Shown in pieces: positions 1 to 6,460 of a stretch of 9,904 nt of DNA. Source of the DNA: Gammaproteobacteria bacterium (GTDB lineage: Bacteria; Pseudomonadota; Gammaproteobacteria; Arenicellales; Arenicellaceae); assembly GCA_030426005.1 (NCBI GenBank), contig JAUHZM010000094.1, forward strand, positions 1 through 9,904, in the 5' to 3' direction. A program made the translations under genes and the position numbers. Under the pieces are notes generated by a model that was not told the origin of the DNA, ran no database searches, and saw nothing but the letters and a program-made list of their open reading frames with translations. Numbering within the stretch: position 1 is the first letter of the stretch; every line of letters starts with the position of its first letter.

Positions 1-339
1 AGTCATTTGCAGCGGGTTGCACAGGCAATACGTGTGCTGCGCAGTCAATTCGATCAATCGATGCGTGTCGAACAGCTGGCGAATCAGGTTGGTATGAGCG
101 TGTCATCCTTTCATGCGCATTTTAAAAGTGTGACAGCCATGAGCCCTCTGCAATTTCAGAAGCAGCTCCGTCTGACTGAAGCGCGACAAATATTGTTGAC
201 AGAGCAATGTGATGTTGAGAGTGTGGCGTATCGTGTCGGGTACGAGAGTGCATCACAGTTTAATCGCGAGTATGTGCGTGCCTTTGGGGTCACGCCGGGG
301 CGCGACGCGGATTTGCATCGCTTGCGCAAGGCCAGTTAG
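1..339 (+). CDS. AraC-family transcriptional regulator, C-terminal part (5' end outside window)
   Basis: The reading frame is open from base 1 and gives 112 residues before a TAG stop, so the gene begins upstream of the window. What is present is a nearly complete AraC-type DNA-binding domain. A first helix-turn-helix covers the stretch from MRVEQLANQVGMS to SSFHAHFKSVT, and a second covers DVESVAYRVGYESASQFNREY, followed by the family's usual FGVTPGRD ending. The wording SSFHAHFK...MSPLQFQKQLRL...EAR is typical of the AraC subgroup whose N-terminal domain is the AraC_N cupin-like effector domain; that domain is not in the window, so the effector cannot be guessed. It is a DNA-binding regulator acting in the cytoplasm. 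The next gene runs in the same direction after 87 bases, but nothing shows that it is the target. Confidence 0.93.
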   Translation, partial: SHLQRVAQAIRVLRSQFDQSMRVEQLANQVGMSVSSFHAHFKSVTAMSPLQFQKQLRLTEARQILLTEQCDVESVAYRVGYESASQFNREYVRAFGVTPGRDADLHRLRKAS

Positions 340-426
340 CAACAAGAATTGAAGACTAGGAATCTGCACCCAGATCGGCTACTTTAAGCTTGGGTGGGCA
401 AAATATTACGTTTGTTGAGATAAATT

Positions 427-1977
427 ATGCACGATAAAAAGAGTTTAGTAGCGAGAAGTGTGGCATACAGTTGGTGGGCTTTGCTTATCCTTGTGAGCGG
501 GCTAGTAAATACAGTTAATGCTCAGTCGAGTGTTACACCGGATTTGTTTTCTTATTCCACTCGTACTGTCGCCTCTAAAATGGTTGCAGGCGGTGCTGTG
601 CGAAGTGTGAAGCCAATTGATGTCAATCGGCAGATCGCGACGCTCAAAGAAGGCGATACATTGCAAATTCCGAAGCCCGATGGCTCGGCAATGACGGTGA
701 CTATCTATCGAACGGCCACCGCACCGAATGGCGATTTGCAGTTATGGGGTAAAAATGATGCCTCCAAAGACTGGTTGGTGATTACCTTTGGTAAGAAGCA
801 GGTGTACGCGAGTTTTGGTGACGATTCAAATATGTATTCGATTGGTTGGGACGAGCTGAGTGGCACAGTGTTAATTGATGCAAAACAAGTGCAACACACG
901 GTCGACCTAGGTGATGACATAAAAGTACCGCCGATTGGTGCTCGAAATCAACGCACACGAGCATCGTCGTCTCCGTCTAAGGGGGCTATGGCCGGCAAAG
1001 CGGTGATTCGAGTGTTGGCGGTGTACTCGAATCAATTTGCCTCAGGTTTTCCTGATCCGGAAGCCCGCATCAACCAAATGTTGGCGTTCACAAATGGTGC
1101 CTACGATCGTAGTGGTATTAATATTGAGTTAGAGCTGGCCTACGGGTATCAGCTCGGATTTAACAATAGTGCGAGCACTGGGCAACTACTTGATGACGTG
1201 ACCGATGGTGTGGGTATATTCAGTAGCGTCTCAACGATTCGCAGTAAATACTACGCAGATATGGTTGCCGTACTGCCTTATGTCGGTAATAGCGGCGTTG
1301 CCGGTATCGCCTGGATTGCTGGCAGGAACACCAATTATGCTTACTCCGTTTCGCAGTTTGCCAGTTGGGGCTCGGATTCAGTATTTGCCCATGAGCTAGG
1401 ACATAACCTGGGTTCTGGGCATGAACGAGCTTCGGCAAACTCGAGTCAATCCAGCCCATGTAACAACCTATATACTTTCGAAGACTATGCCTGTGGGCAC
1501 GGTAATAATTCGAACCGCAGAGGCACGATCATGTCTTATTTGAATGACGCGGCTTGGAACCATGTGTTCTCAAACCCCGACATCGATTGCAACGGCGAAC
1601 CATGCGGTGTTCCAGCTGGACAAACCAATCAGGCGGATAACCGCCTTGCATTCAATGAGAGTGGACCGATCACCGAGGCATTTTTTATTGATGCTGCCTT
1701 AGACGTTGATTTTGATGGCGTGCTAAATGATGTTGATAATTGCCCGAATATAGAGAATGCGGATCAGTTGAATTCTGATGGTGATGCGTTTGGCGATGTG
1801 TGTGACGCCGACAATGATAATGATGGTGTCGATGACGAGTTCGATAATTGTCCGTTAGACGAAAATGCCGATCAGGCTGATGCTGATTCAAATGGTATTG
1901 GCGATGTATGTGATCCGGGTGAAACCTGTTTCCCAGTTCAAGCCGGTATGGGGCGTATGGCCGTCGTCTGCCTATAA
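427..1977 (+). CDS. Secreted reprolysin-like zinc metalloprotease with TSP3 calcium-binding repeats
   Basis: The product has 516 residues. A signal peptide spans about 1-32, with a hydrophobic core WWALLILVSGLV and likely cleavage after VNA. Residues 33 to about 185 look like a propeptide. The catalytic domain runs from about 190 to 415 and carries the metzincin motif HELGHNLGSGH at 322-332: zinc ligands H322, H326 and H332, general base E323. The Met-turn is TIMSY, with M369. This resembles the M12/Reprolysin_4 type of bacterial peptidase. Two thrombospondin type 3 units (437-460 and 473-496) rich in Asp, Asn and DNCP/GDVCD motifs should bind calcium. The last 16 residues hold C501 and C515 and end in VVCL. 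An exported, probably extracellular endopeptidase is inferred; its substrate is unknown. The start is the ATG at 427, the only one placing the signal peptide at the N-terminus, with a weak GAG-containing ribosome site. Confidence 0.92.
   Translation: MHDKKSLVARSVAYSWWALLILVSGLVNTVNAQSSVTPDLFSYSTRTVASKMVAGGAVRSVKPIDVNRQIATLKEGDTLQIPKPDGSAMTVTIYRTATAPNGDLQLWGKNDASKDWLVITFGKKQVYASFGDDSNMYSIGWDELSGTVLIDAKQVQHTVDLGDDIKVPPIGARNQRTRASSSPSKGAMAGKAVIRVLAVYSNQFASGFPDPEARINQMLAFTNGAYDRSGINIELELAYGYQLGFNNSASTGQLLDDVTDGVGIFSSVSTIRSKYYADMVAVLPYVGNSGVAGIAWIAGRNTNYAYSVSQFASWGSDSVFAHELGHNLGSGHERASANSSQSSPCNNLYTFEDYACGHGNNSNRRGTIMSYLNDAAWNHVFSNPDIDCNGEPCGVPAGQTNQADNRLAFNESGPITEAFFIDAALDVDFDGVLNDVDNCPNIENADQLNSDGDAFGDVCDADNDNDGVDDEFDNCPLDENADQADADSNGIGDVCDPGETCFPVQAGMGRMAVVCL
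1735..1914 (+). repeat. Two tandem thrombospondin type 3 repeat units inside the protease gene
   Basis: Two units begin at 1735 and 1843, exactly 36 codons apart. Each encodes DNCP, then NADQ, then an Asp/Asn-rich loop, and closes with GDVCD (residues 437-460 and 473-496). The linker ADNDNDGVDDEF is also a calcium-loop type sequence. In the known TSP3 family such Asp side chains bind calcium and the cysteines form disulfides. Here they probably stabilise the secreted protein in salt-containing medium. Confidence 0.85.
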
Positions 1978-1991
1978 GCCCCACAGCTTGC

Positions 1992-2015
1992 CGGTTGCGA
2001 GAGATCTCGCAACCG
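1992..2015. terminator. Hairpin between convergent genes, probable transcription terminator
   Basis: A perfect 10-base-pair stem, CGGTTGCGAG pairing with CTCGCAACCG, encloses a four-base loop AGAT. It lies 15 bases after the protease stop and 3 bases before the stop of the convergent lipoprotein gene. On the plus strand it is followed by ATTTATAAG, only a weak U tract, and on the minus strand there is no U tract. Termination in the plus direction is likely and in both directions possible. Confidence 0.6.
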
Positions 2016-2017
2016 AT

Positions 2018-2350
2018 TTATAAGCAGCGAAACATCTCAAACGTTTGACGGCCGTCAACGATCGGTGAACGCGCGACAATCGTGTCGGCGCCTGATTTAG
2101 CGGCCTCATTGCGCGCCAGGGTTTCAAGTTCGGTTTGAACTTTCTTGGAGCTGCGATCGACCACCGTCACTTTGTTCAGAGTGGTACTGGTTACAGTGCC
2201 AAGACTTTTGCAGCTGCCCACCAAATCAGCTGGTGCAACGCGAACACGGTCTGCACCGGGATTCTTTTTAACCCAGGTGCAGGCAGTGGTGGCCACGCAG
2301 AGACTTGCGATGAGCAAAACGGTTTTCGTCGATTTATTAAGTTGAAACAT
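2018..2350 (-). CDS. Small lipoprotein, DUF4156-like
   Basis: The product has 110 residues. The N-terminus has positive charges (K6, K9), a hydrophobic stretch VLLIASLCVA and a lipobox-like TTAC, so cysteine 24 would be lipidated after signal peptidase II cleavage. The residue after it is Thr rather than Asp, which in enterobacteria favours sorting to the outer membrane. The mature part has the pattern SCKSLGTV, then ETLARNEAAKSGADTIV, then FEMFRCL, the layout I associate with DUF4156 lipoproteins (E. coli YjeI type). C47 and C109 could form a disulfide. Function is unknown. It lies 48 bases downstream of the DUF4404-type gene in the same direction and may share its transcript. The lipobox is not ideal (Thr at -3), so lipidation is likely but unproven. 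Confidence 0.8.
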   Translation of the reverse strand: MFQLNKSTKTVLLIASLCVATTACTWVKKNPGADRVRVAPADLVGSCKSLGTVTSTTLNKVTVVDRSSKKVQTELETLARNEAAKSGADTIVARSPIVDGRQTFEMFRCL

Positions 2351-2398
2351 GGAACTACCTACCGAGAGTGGGTCAGTGAGACAAAGAAATGAGTCCGA

Positions 2399-2665
2399 TC
2401 AGACTCTGAAATTACTCAACACTTGCCGGACCGAATCCAAAACACGTTTCAGTGTTGGATACTCTGTCTCCAGGTCAAGGATGAGCGCACCAATCTGTTC
2501 GTCGAGGTTTGAGTACTCGTCAAAACTATCAGGATAGAGCGACTGTTTCTCTAGCGACACAATAATATCGTCCAGACGTTGTTGGTATTCGCTGTCAACA
2601 AAATCAGCGCCTTTGTGTTGGTCTCGTAGTTGCTCAAGTAGATCGTGGAGTTCGTTGCTTCCCAT
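2399..2665 (-). CDS. DUF4404-like small helical protein
   Basis: With the ATG at 2663-2665 the product has 88 residues; an in-frame TTG nine bases upstream would add three. Neither has a clear Shine-Dalgarno, and ATG is preferred. The protein is highly charged and helical. It opens with NELHDLLEQLRDQ and closes with the hallmark ending EYPTLKRVLDSVRQVLSN plus FRV, which matches my memory of DUF4404 proteins (HPTL...A..L..LG/F at the C-terminus). It has no signal peptide, membrane segment or catalytic motif, so it is presumably cytoplasmic. The function of the family is unknown to me. It sits between the peptidase-like gene (128 bases upstream) and the lipoprotein gene (48 bases downstream), all on the minus strand. 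Confidence 0.8.
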   Translation of the reverse strand: MGSNELHDLLEQLRDQHKGADFVDSEYQQRLDDIIVSLEKQSLYPDSFDEYSNLDEQIGALILDLETEYPTLKRVLDSVRQVLSNFRV

Positions 2666-2735
2666 AATTGCCAAAATTAAAGTAGTTGGTTAATTCAAAG
2701 TATCGCAGGCAATGTGAACCGCGTGCGAAACCATT

Positions 2736-2741
2736 ATTATA
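2736..2741 (-). promoter_or_regulatory. Candidate -10 box for the DUF4404-like and lipoprotein genes
   Basis: Read on the minus strand this is TATAAT, a perfect sigma-70 -10 hexamer, about 70 bases upstream of the DUF4404-type start in the 128-base gap after the peptidase-like gene. I see no good -35 hexamer at 16-18 bases, so this is only a candidate. Confidence 0.3.
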
Positions 2742-2793
2742 TTCCCAGAGCTTAAGAGAGATTTGATGTTGTGGTGTGCTCCGTTGATTCGAA

Positions 2794-4443
2794 TTAATCT
2801 TCGTGCGTTGACGACATAGGTTGTTTGGAATTGTGCTGTTCGTTTACGGGGGAAGCATATTGGGTTTCCTCACTAAGTAAATAAACAGCCCGCAATTCTT
2901 GATACCACTGTTCGAAATTCTCGAGTTGATGTTGAGTGTAGTGAGGATTGTTTCGAATGATGTTGGCTATGAGATCAGCCTGTAAAGTGTTTTGGTTGCG
3001 AAGGAGTGCCCGAATTAGGTGCTTTTGTACGGCGGTATTGCTTGGTGCAAACTGATACGCAAACCTTAGCAGCTCAATTACTAGTTCATCAGGTTGTCGT
3101 CCGGTGTACAAGTGTGCAGCGCCGACCAAGGCTTCCACGTTCCCAGTACTGGAGTTGATTGCGGTGTCGTAACCCTGTATTGCTTGCCTCCAGTACGCTG
3201 CTTTTTGCGTGGTGTCACTGGTCTGTTCGGTCTTGTGCGTTAACAGCTGGCGGTAAACGTGTCCTTTCACGGTGGCAACGTATACATCATTCGGGGCCAG
3301 GTGGTTCGCTTGTTCAAAGTAGTGTAGGGCTTTTTCTAAGTCTTGATCCACATAGGTCTGTGCTAGTCCTGCCAGTGCTGGCGCATACAGAGGGTTGATC
3401 TCGAGTGCGTGCTCAAACCAGGTGATGGCTTTATCGGAACCTAAATCAGTGCGCAGAGAGAAAAGTGCGAATTCCGTAAACAGTTCTTCAGGCTTTAATT
3501 TGTGCACTGTATGGTCATTTAACTCCAGAGACTTGTTCAACTCAATCGAAAGATAACGCATTCTGCTCGGTGAATAGGCATAGTGCTTTACGGCGGAATT
3601 AAGTTCCTCCAACGTTATGTCAAATGCTTGTTGCGCAGCAATTTCGATCTCCGTGCCAGAATTGCGCAGATTGATAAATTTGAATAAATTCTTGCGTCGC
3701 TCAATGTCGGCGTAAAAATAATGAGTCAGGAAGTAACCCTGAGCGTGTGTCTTGCGAATACGGTGAATGCTGCGATGCTGACCTCGTCGGTCAGCGAGAA
3801 TTTCTCCAATCGGTACCCATCGTGAGTTCTTAATGAATCGCCGGTACTGAGCCAGTGGTTTGGCATAGTGAACCTTATTCTTTCCAATAAACTCTATACT
3901 TGCCAGGTAAATCGCAAAACCTTCGCTAAACCAGTAAGGTAGATCGTAAGAAGTTGATGTGGCGGTCAAGTAATGCACATACTGGTGGTAGTAGTTTCGC
4001 AGGTTGTGTTGTGCGAGATGTCGCCCCTTAAGATGAATGACGGCGTAGGTCGCGGGTATTGTGTCGTTGAAAAAGCCGGTGGATTTGTTGAGCAAATCGC
4101 TTTGGTTGGTGAAAAAGTCGTAGTTCTTTCCTCGCTTGGTGGCAAAAATAGTCACCGGCCTTAACGTAATGTCAGAGTCGAAGGACGAAATGATGCTGAT
4201 GAACTGACGAAACCTCTCGACGCGTTCAGCCAATTCTACGGCGTTGTTTTTTGAGATATCCGTAATCAGTTCGAAGTTTGGAGTCGATACACGATGCCAA
4301 GTTTGTTTGGCAACCGTCTCCGGTGTTACTGCCGAGGTGGCGTTTTGATGAGCCAAGCCGAACAACGCCCATAGCAGCAGTGTGCATACGAGTCTGTGTC
4401 TTGAGCGGCTAAGCTGAGCGCATTGATAGTTTGTTGTTCGCAA
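2794..4443 (-). CDS. Exported peptidase-MA-like (DUF1570-type) protein with TPR-like C-terminus; catalytic Glu replaced by Gln
   Basis: The product has 549 residues. A signal peptide spans about 1-38, with a long basic n-region, core VCTLLLWALFGLA and likely cleavage after TSA. Residues 48 to about 290 resemble the gluzincin-like peptidase MA/DUF1570 group: WHRVSTPNFELITD at the start, then the zinc-motif position YYHQYVHYL and PYWFSEGFAIYL. H153, H157 and E174 could still bind zinc, but the usual HExxH glutamate is Q154 (codon CAG), so hydrolysis is doubtful. Residues about 320-510 are TPR-like helical hairpins, clearest at ALAGLAQTYVD...ALHYFEQANHLAPND. The start is TTG, chosen because a good AAGGAG site precedes it and no other start precedes the signal peptide. 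A periplasmic scaffold or substrate-binding role is inferred. Confidence 0.82.
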   Translation of the reverse strand: MRTTNYQCAQLSRSRHRLVCTLLLWALFGLAHQNATSAVTPETVAKQTWHRVSTPNFELITDISKNNAVELAERVERFRQFISIISSFDSDITLRPVTIFATKRGKNYDFFTNQSDLLNKSTGFFNDTIPATYAVIHLKGRHLAQHNLRNYYHQYVHYLTATSTSYDLPYWFSEGFAIYLASIEFIGKNKVHYAKPLAQYRRFIKNSRWVPIGEILADRRGQHRSIHRIRKTHAQGYFLTHYFYADIERRKNLFKFINLRNSGTEIEIAAQQAFDITLEELNSAVKHYAYSPSRMRYLSIELNKSLELNDHTVHKLKPEELFTEFALFSLRTDLGSDKAITWFEHALEINPLYAPALAGLAQTYVDQDLEKALHYFEQANHLAPNDVYVATVKGHVYRQLLTHKTEQTSDTTQKAAYWRQAIQGYDTAINSSTGNVEALVGAAHLYTGRQPDELVIELLRFAYQFAPSNTAVQKHLIRALLRNQNTLQADLIANIIRNNPHYTQHQLENFEQWYQELRAVYLLSEETQYASPVNEQHNSKQPMSSTHED

Positions 4444-4453
4444 CTGAATTTGA

Positions 4454-4459
4454 CTCCTT
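4454..4459 (-). promoter_or_regulatory. Ribosome binding site deciding a TTG start
   Basis: On the minus strand this reads AAGGAG and lies ten bases before the TTG at 4441-4443. There is no ATG or GTG upstream of the signal peptide in this frame, and the first internal Met is residue 294. The site therefore supports TTG as the true start of the peptidase-like gene. Confidence 0.65.
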
Positions 4460-4544
4460 GTTTGTGGCTTGGTCGTGCTGGGTTAGCGTGCGCTGGTTCA
4501 GAAAAATCGATTCTGACGTTCAAACTTGCTCACTTTGCTGTATG

Positions 4545-4569
4545 TGTGTTCTGGTTCAAACTGAACACA
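4545..4569. promoter_or_regulatory. Nested dyad upstream of the 35-residue gene, possible operator
   Basis: Outer arms TGTGTTC (4545-4551) and GAACACA (4563-4569) are perfect inverted repeats. Inside them GTTCA (4554-4558) and TGAAC (4562-4566) form a second dyad with a three-base spacer. The element lies 32 bases before the small-gene ATG and about 100 bases from the divergent peptidase-like start, in the only stretch that can hold both promoters. The symmetry suggests a dimeric repressor site. No promoter hexamers are convincing around it. Confidence 0.35.
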
Positions 4570-4601
4570 ATTGAACATAACCCATACACTGGAGTGACAC
4601 A

Positions 4602-4709
4602 ATGAAACGAATCAAGCCAATACTGCAATTGTTAAAATTAAAGCGCCGCAACGAGGCTAAGCAGTGCAACTACGCCAACAACTACTATGGTGATCAATGC
4701 TGTGGCTAG
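4602..4709 (+). CDS. Candidate 35-residue basic, cysteine-containing small protein
   Basis: An ATG at 4602 is preceded by GGAG with seven bases between, a textbook ribosome site, and opens a frame of 35 codons closed by TAG. The N-terminal part, MKRIKPILQLLKLKRRNEAK, is strongly basic with alternating leucines and could form a cationic amphipathic helix. The remainder, QCNYANNYYGDQCCG, is polar with three cysteines (22, 33, 34) and three tyrosines. There is no signal peptide. The layout of a charged leader-like half and a Cys/Tyr-rich end recalls peptide precursors, but no modification enzyme or exporter is in the window and I do not recognise the family. It is divergent from the peptidase-like gene and its stop overlaps the stop of the convergent hydrolase gene. 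It could also be a regulatory leader peptide or a chance frame. Confidence 0.55.
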   Translation: MKRIKPILQLLKLKRRNEAKQCNYANNYYGDQCCG

Positions 4710-5491
4710 TCACGGCAGTCCTGCAACAACTCTGCGAGCTGGTTCTCGATAAACCGTAGCTCGTGTGGCTTGGATAAACGATGATCGCCGTGTTTGATCA
4801 AGCTCAAACTGCAGTATTGTGTTTCAAGCTGCTGTATTACGGCTTGTGAGCGTTCCCAGGGCACCACGTCATCGTCAATGCCATGTATCAGACGCACTGG
4901 TGCAGAAATCGAAATAGCCGCATTAAGAAGTTTATGTTTTGCGCCATCGTCCAATAAGGTCTGCGTAATTCGATACGGCACTTGGTCGTCGTATTCGTTA
5001 GGTACCGAATAATAAAGGCGACCTTTGTCATCGAGCTTTTGTGGTAAGTCTGTGAATCGAGCAGGGTAGTAGTCTGTCATGTCCGCAGCGCAAGCAATCA
5101 ACAAGAGTCCGGCCACGCGCTCAGGTCGTAGGCGGGCTGCTAAGAGCGATAGCCAACCCCCCATTGAACTGCCGACCAGCACCACGTTTGACGGCGGGTC
5201 AAGTGCGTCTATGACTGTCAGGACGTCACTCAGCCAGGTCGATATGGTGCAGTCCGCAAAGTCGCTCGGGGATTCCCCATGCCCTTGATAATCGTATCGC
5301 AAATAGGCGTGTTGATTTTTCAGCGCCCATGACTGTAATGCCATTGCTTTGTTGCCGTTGCGGTTCGAGTTGAAGCCACCACAAAACAAAATGACCGGCC
5401 CCTTGCCAGGGTAGTAGTTGTGAGCAAGCTTGATGGGAAGTTGCATGTGTACTGGTTGCGATAGTGCGTTTAAATGCAAGGCTGGAAGCAT
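4706..5491 (-). CDS. Alpha/beta hydrolase, ABHD10-like (predicted thioesterase/esterase)
   Basis: The product has 261 residues, normal for a compact alpha/beta hydrolase, with no signal peptide, so it is cytoplasmic. The catalytic triad is readable: nucleophile S109 in GSSMGG, acid D207 in HGIDDDVVP, and H237 in GDHRLS. The oxyanion-loop segment FCGGFNSNRNGNKA, the strand LRYDYQGHGES and the motif VLVGSSMGGWLSLL are the arrangement I associate with the ABHD10/mycophenolic-acid acyl-glucuronide esterase group, whose mammalian member is a depalmitoylating thioesterase. The bacterial substrate is unknown. The ATG start has only a poorly spaced AGG in front. The gene is divergent from the DUF2189 gene across 99 bases and converges on the small 35-residue gene, sharing the CTAG palindrome as stop. 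Confidence 0.9.
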   Translation of the reverse strand: MLPALHLNALSQPVHMQLPIKLAHNYYPGKGPVILFCGGFNSNRNGNKAMALQSWALKNQHAYLRYDYQGHGESPSDFADCTISTWLSDVLTVIDALDPPSNVVLVGSSMGGWLSLLAARLRPERVAGLLLIACAADMTDYYPARFTDLPQKLDDKGRLYYSVPNEYDDQVPYRITQTLLDDGAKHKLLNAAISISAPVRLIHGIDDDVVPWERSQAVIQQLETQYCSLSLIKHGDHRLSKPHELRFIENQLAELLQDCRD

Positions 5492-5590
5492 AGCCTAATT
5501 TGATCTGGGTCAAGTAATTTGATTCCGTAAACGGCATACTTAGTCTGCCTTGATGCGTCACATGGTGATGGTAACTCAGGTAGGGTCTGC

Positions 5591-6442
5591 ATGTTCAATA
5601 AGCTATCCGGAGGCGCAGTGATCGACGACGAGAACAGTTCAACCCCCATGCCCTTCGTTGCGCCATGCAAGCAACTTAGCTTTTTTGCGCCGTTTCGTTG
5701 GTTGCGAAAAGGGTTGAATGACGCGCGCCGAGCACCATTGGCGAGCTTGAGTTATGGCTTGGTTATGGCTGCCCTAGTCATGCTGTTTACGGTGCTGGCG
5801 TGGCGTTATGGTAGTGCGTGGATTGTGTTTTCTCTATTATGTGGTTTCGTGTTTGCCGCGCCAATTGCCTGCGTAGGCACCTATGCTATCAGCGCCCAAC
5901 TTGAGCGAAAATTGCCTGTGTCACTAAAGCGGACTTTGAAAGCATGTTTTAAACGCTATCTGGGATCTGAACTGGTGTTTGCGTTGGTGCTGCTGATCAT
6001 TTTTCTGGTCTGGGCACGTGCTAGCTCTGCGGTGAGTATTTTTATGCCGGAAACCGGGAATTATTCAACGCAAGAAATGATGGGCTATTACGGCGCATTG
6101 GCCACCTTGGCCTTGGTGTTTCTGAGTTTGACCTTTGCCGCCAGTGTTTTTTCTCTGCCTATGATTATGCATCGAGATGTGGATGCGATTACTGCCGTGG
6201 TGACTTCAATAAATGCCGTGCTACGGAACAAAGCAGTGATGGCGCTGTGGGGCTGTCTGATCGGTGTCGGGTTGGTGCTCGGGATTGCGACTGGGGGATT
6301 ACTTTTAATACTCTTTCTTCCCGCGGTTGGTCACGCTGTCTGGCACGGATATCTAGATACCATCGACGCCAGCGACTTCCCGCGTCACTCTGGAGGGATT
6401 ACTTCAACGGCACGTAACAGTGAGCTCGAAAATACTGACTAA
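5591..6442 (+). CDS. DUF2189 integral membrane protein
   Basis: The product has 283 residues with about five hydrophobic segments near 52-71, 75-97, 127-147, 166-187 and 217-244. The wording fits DUF2189 well throughout: PFVAPCKQL then PFRWLRKGLNDARRAPLASL at the N-terminus, a middle LVFALVLLIIFLVWARA, then FSLPMIMHRDVDAITAVVTS, and LPAVGHAVWHGY near the end. It is an inner-membrane protein of unknown function. The start is uncertain. ATG 5591 has a GGTAGGG site, whereas GTG 5618, in frame and nine codons later, follows a stronger TCCGGAGG with four bases between. The conserved family region begins after both, so either is possible. It converges on the methyltransferase gene with only 18 bases between the stops. 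Confidence 0.9.
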   Translation: MFNKLSGGAVIDDENSSTPMPFVAPCKQLSFFAPFRWLRKGLNDARRAPLASLSYGLVMAALVMLFTVLAWRYGSAWIVFSLLCGFVFAAPIACVGTYAISAQLERKLPVSLKRTLKACFKRYLGSELVFALVLLIIFLVWARASSAVSIFMPETGNYSTQEMMGYYGALATLALVFLSLTFAASVFSLPMIMHRDVDAITAVVTSINAVLRNKAVMALWGCLIGVGLVLGIATGGLLLILFLPAVGHAVWHGYLDTIDASDFPRHSGGITSTARNSELENTD

Positions 6443-6460
6443 TATAAAGCAGTTTAGAGT

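Noticed and set aside
367..396. Inverted repeat CACCCA/TGGGTG after the AraC-type gene
   Set aside because: Only six pairs with an 18-base loop and no following T run, so it is too weak to call a terminator or an operator.
1685..1984. Minus-strand frame of 99 residues opposite the TSP3 repeats
   Set aside because: It is a shadow of the Asp/Asn-rich repeat codons, which read as His/Arg/Gln-rich sequence on the other strand. It has no motif, and the plus-strand protein is certain.
2135..2392. Plus-strand frames opposite the lipoprotein gene
   Set aside because: The minus-strand frame has a signal sequence, a lipobox and DUF4156-like motifs, while the plus-strand frames have none.
4326..4523. 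Minus-strand frame of 65 residues overlapping the 5' end of the peptidase-like gene
   Set aside because: It is in another frame from the signal peptide and has no recognisable features. The AAGGAG site and signal peptide support the longer gene instead.
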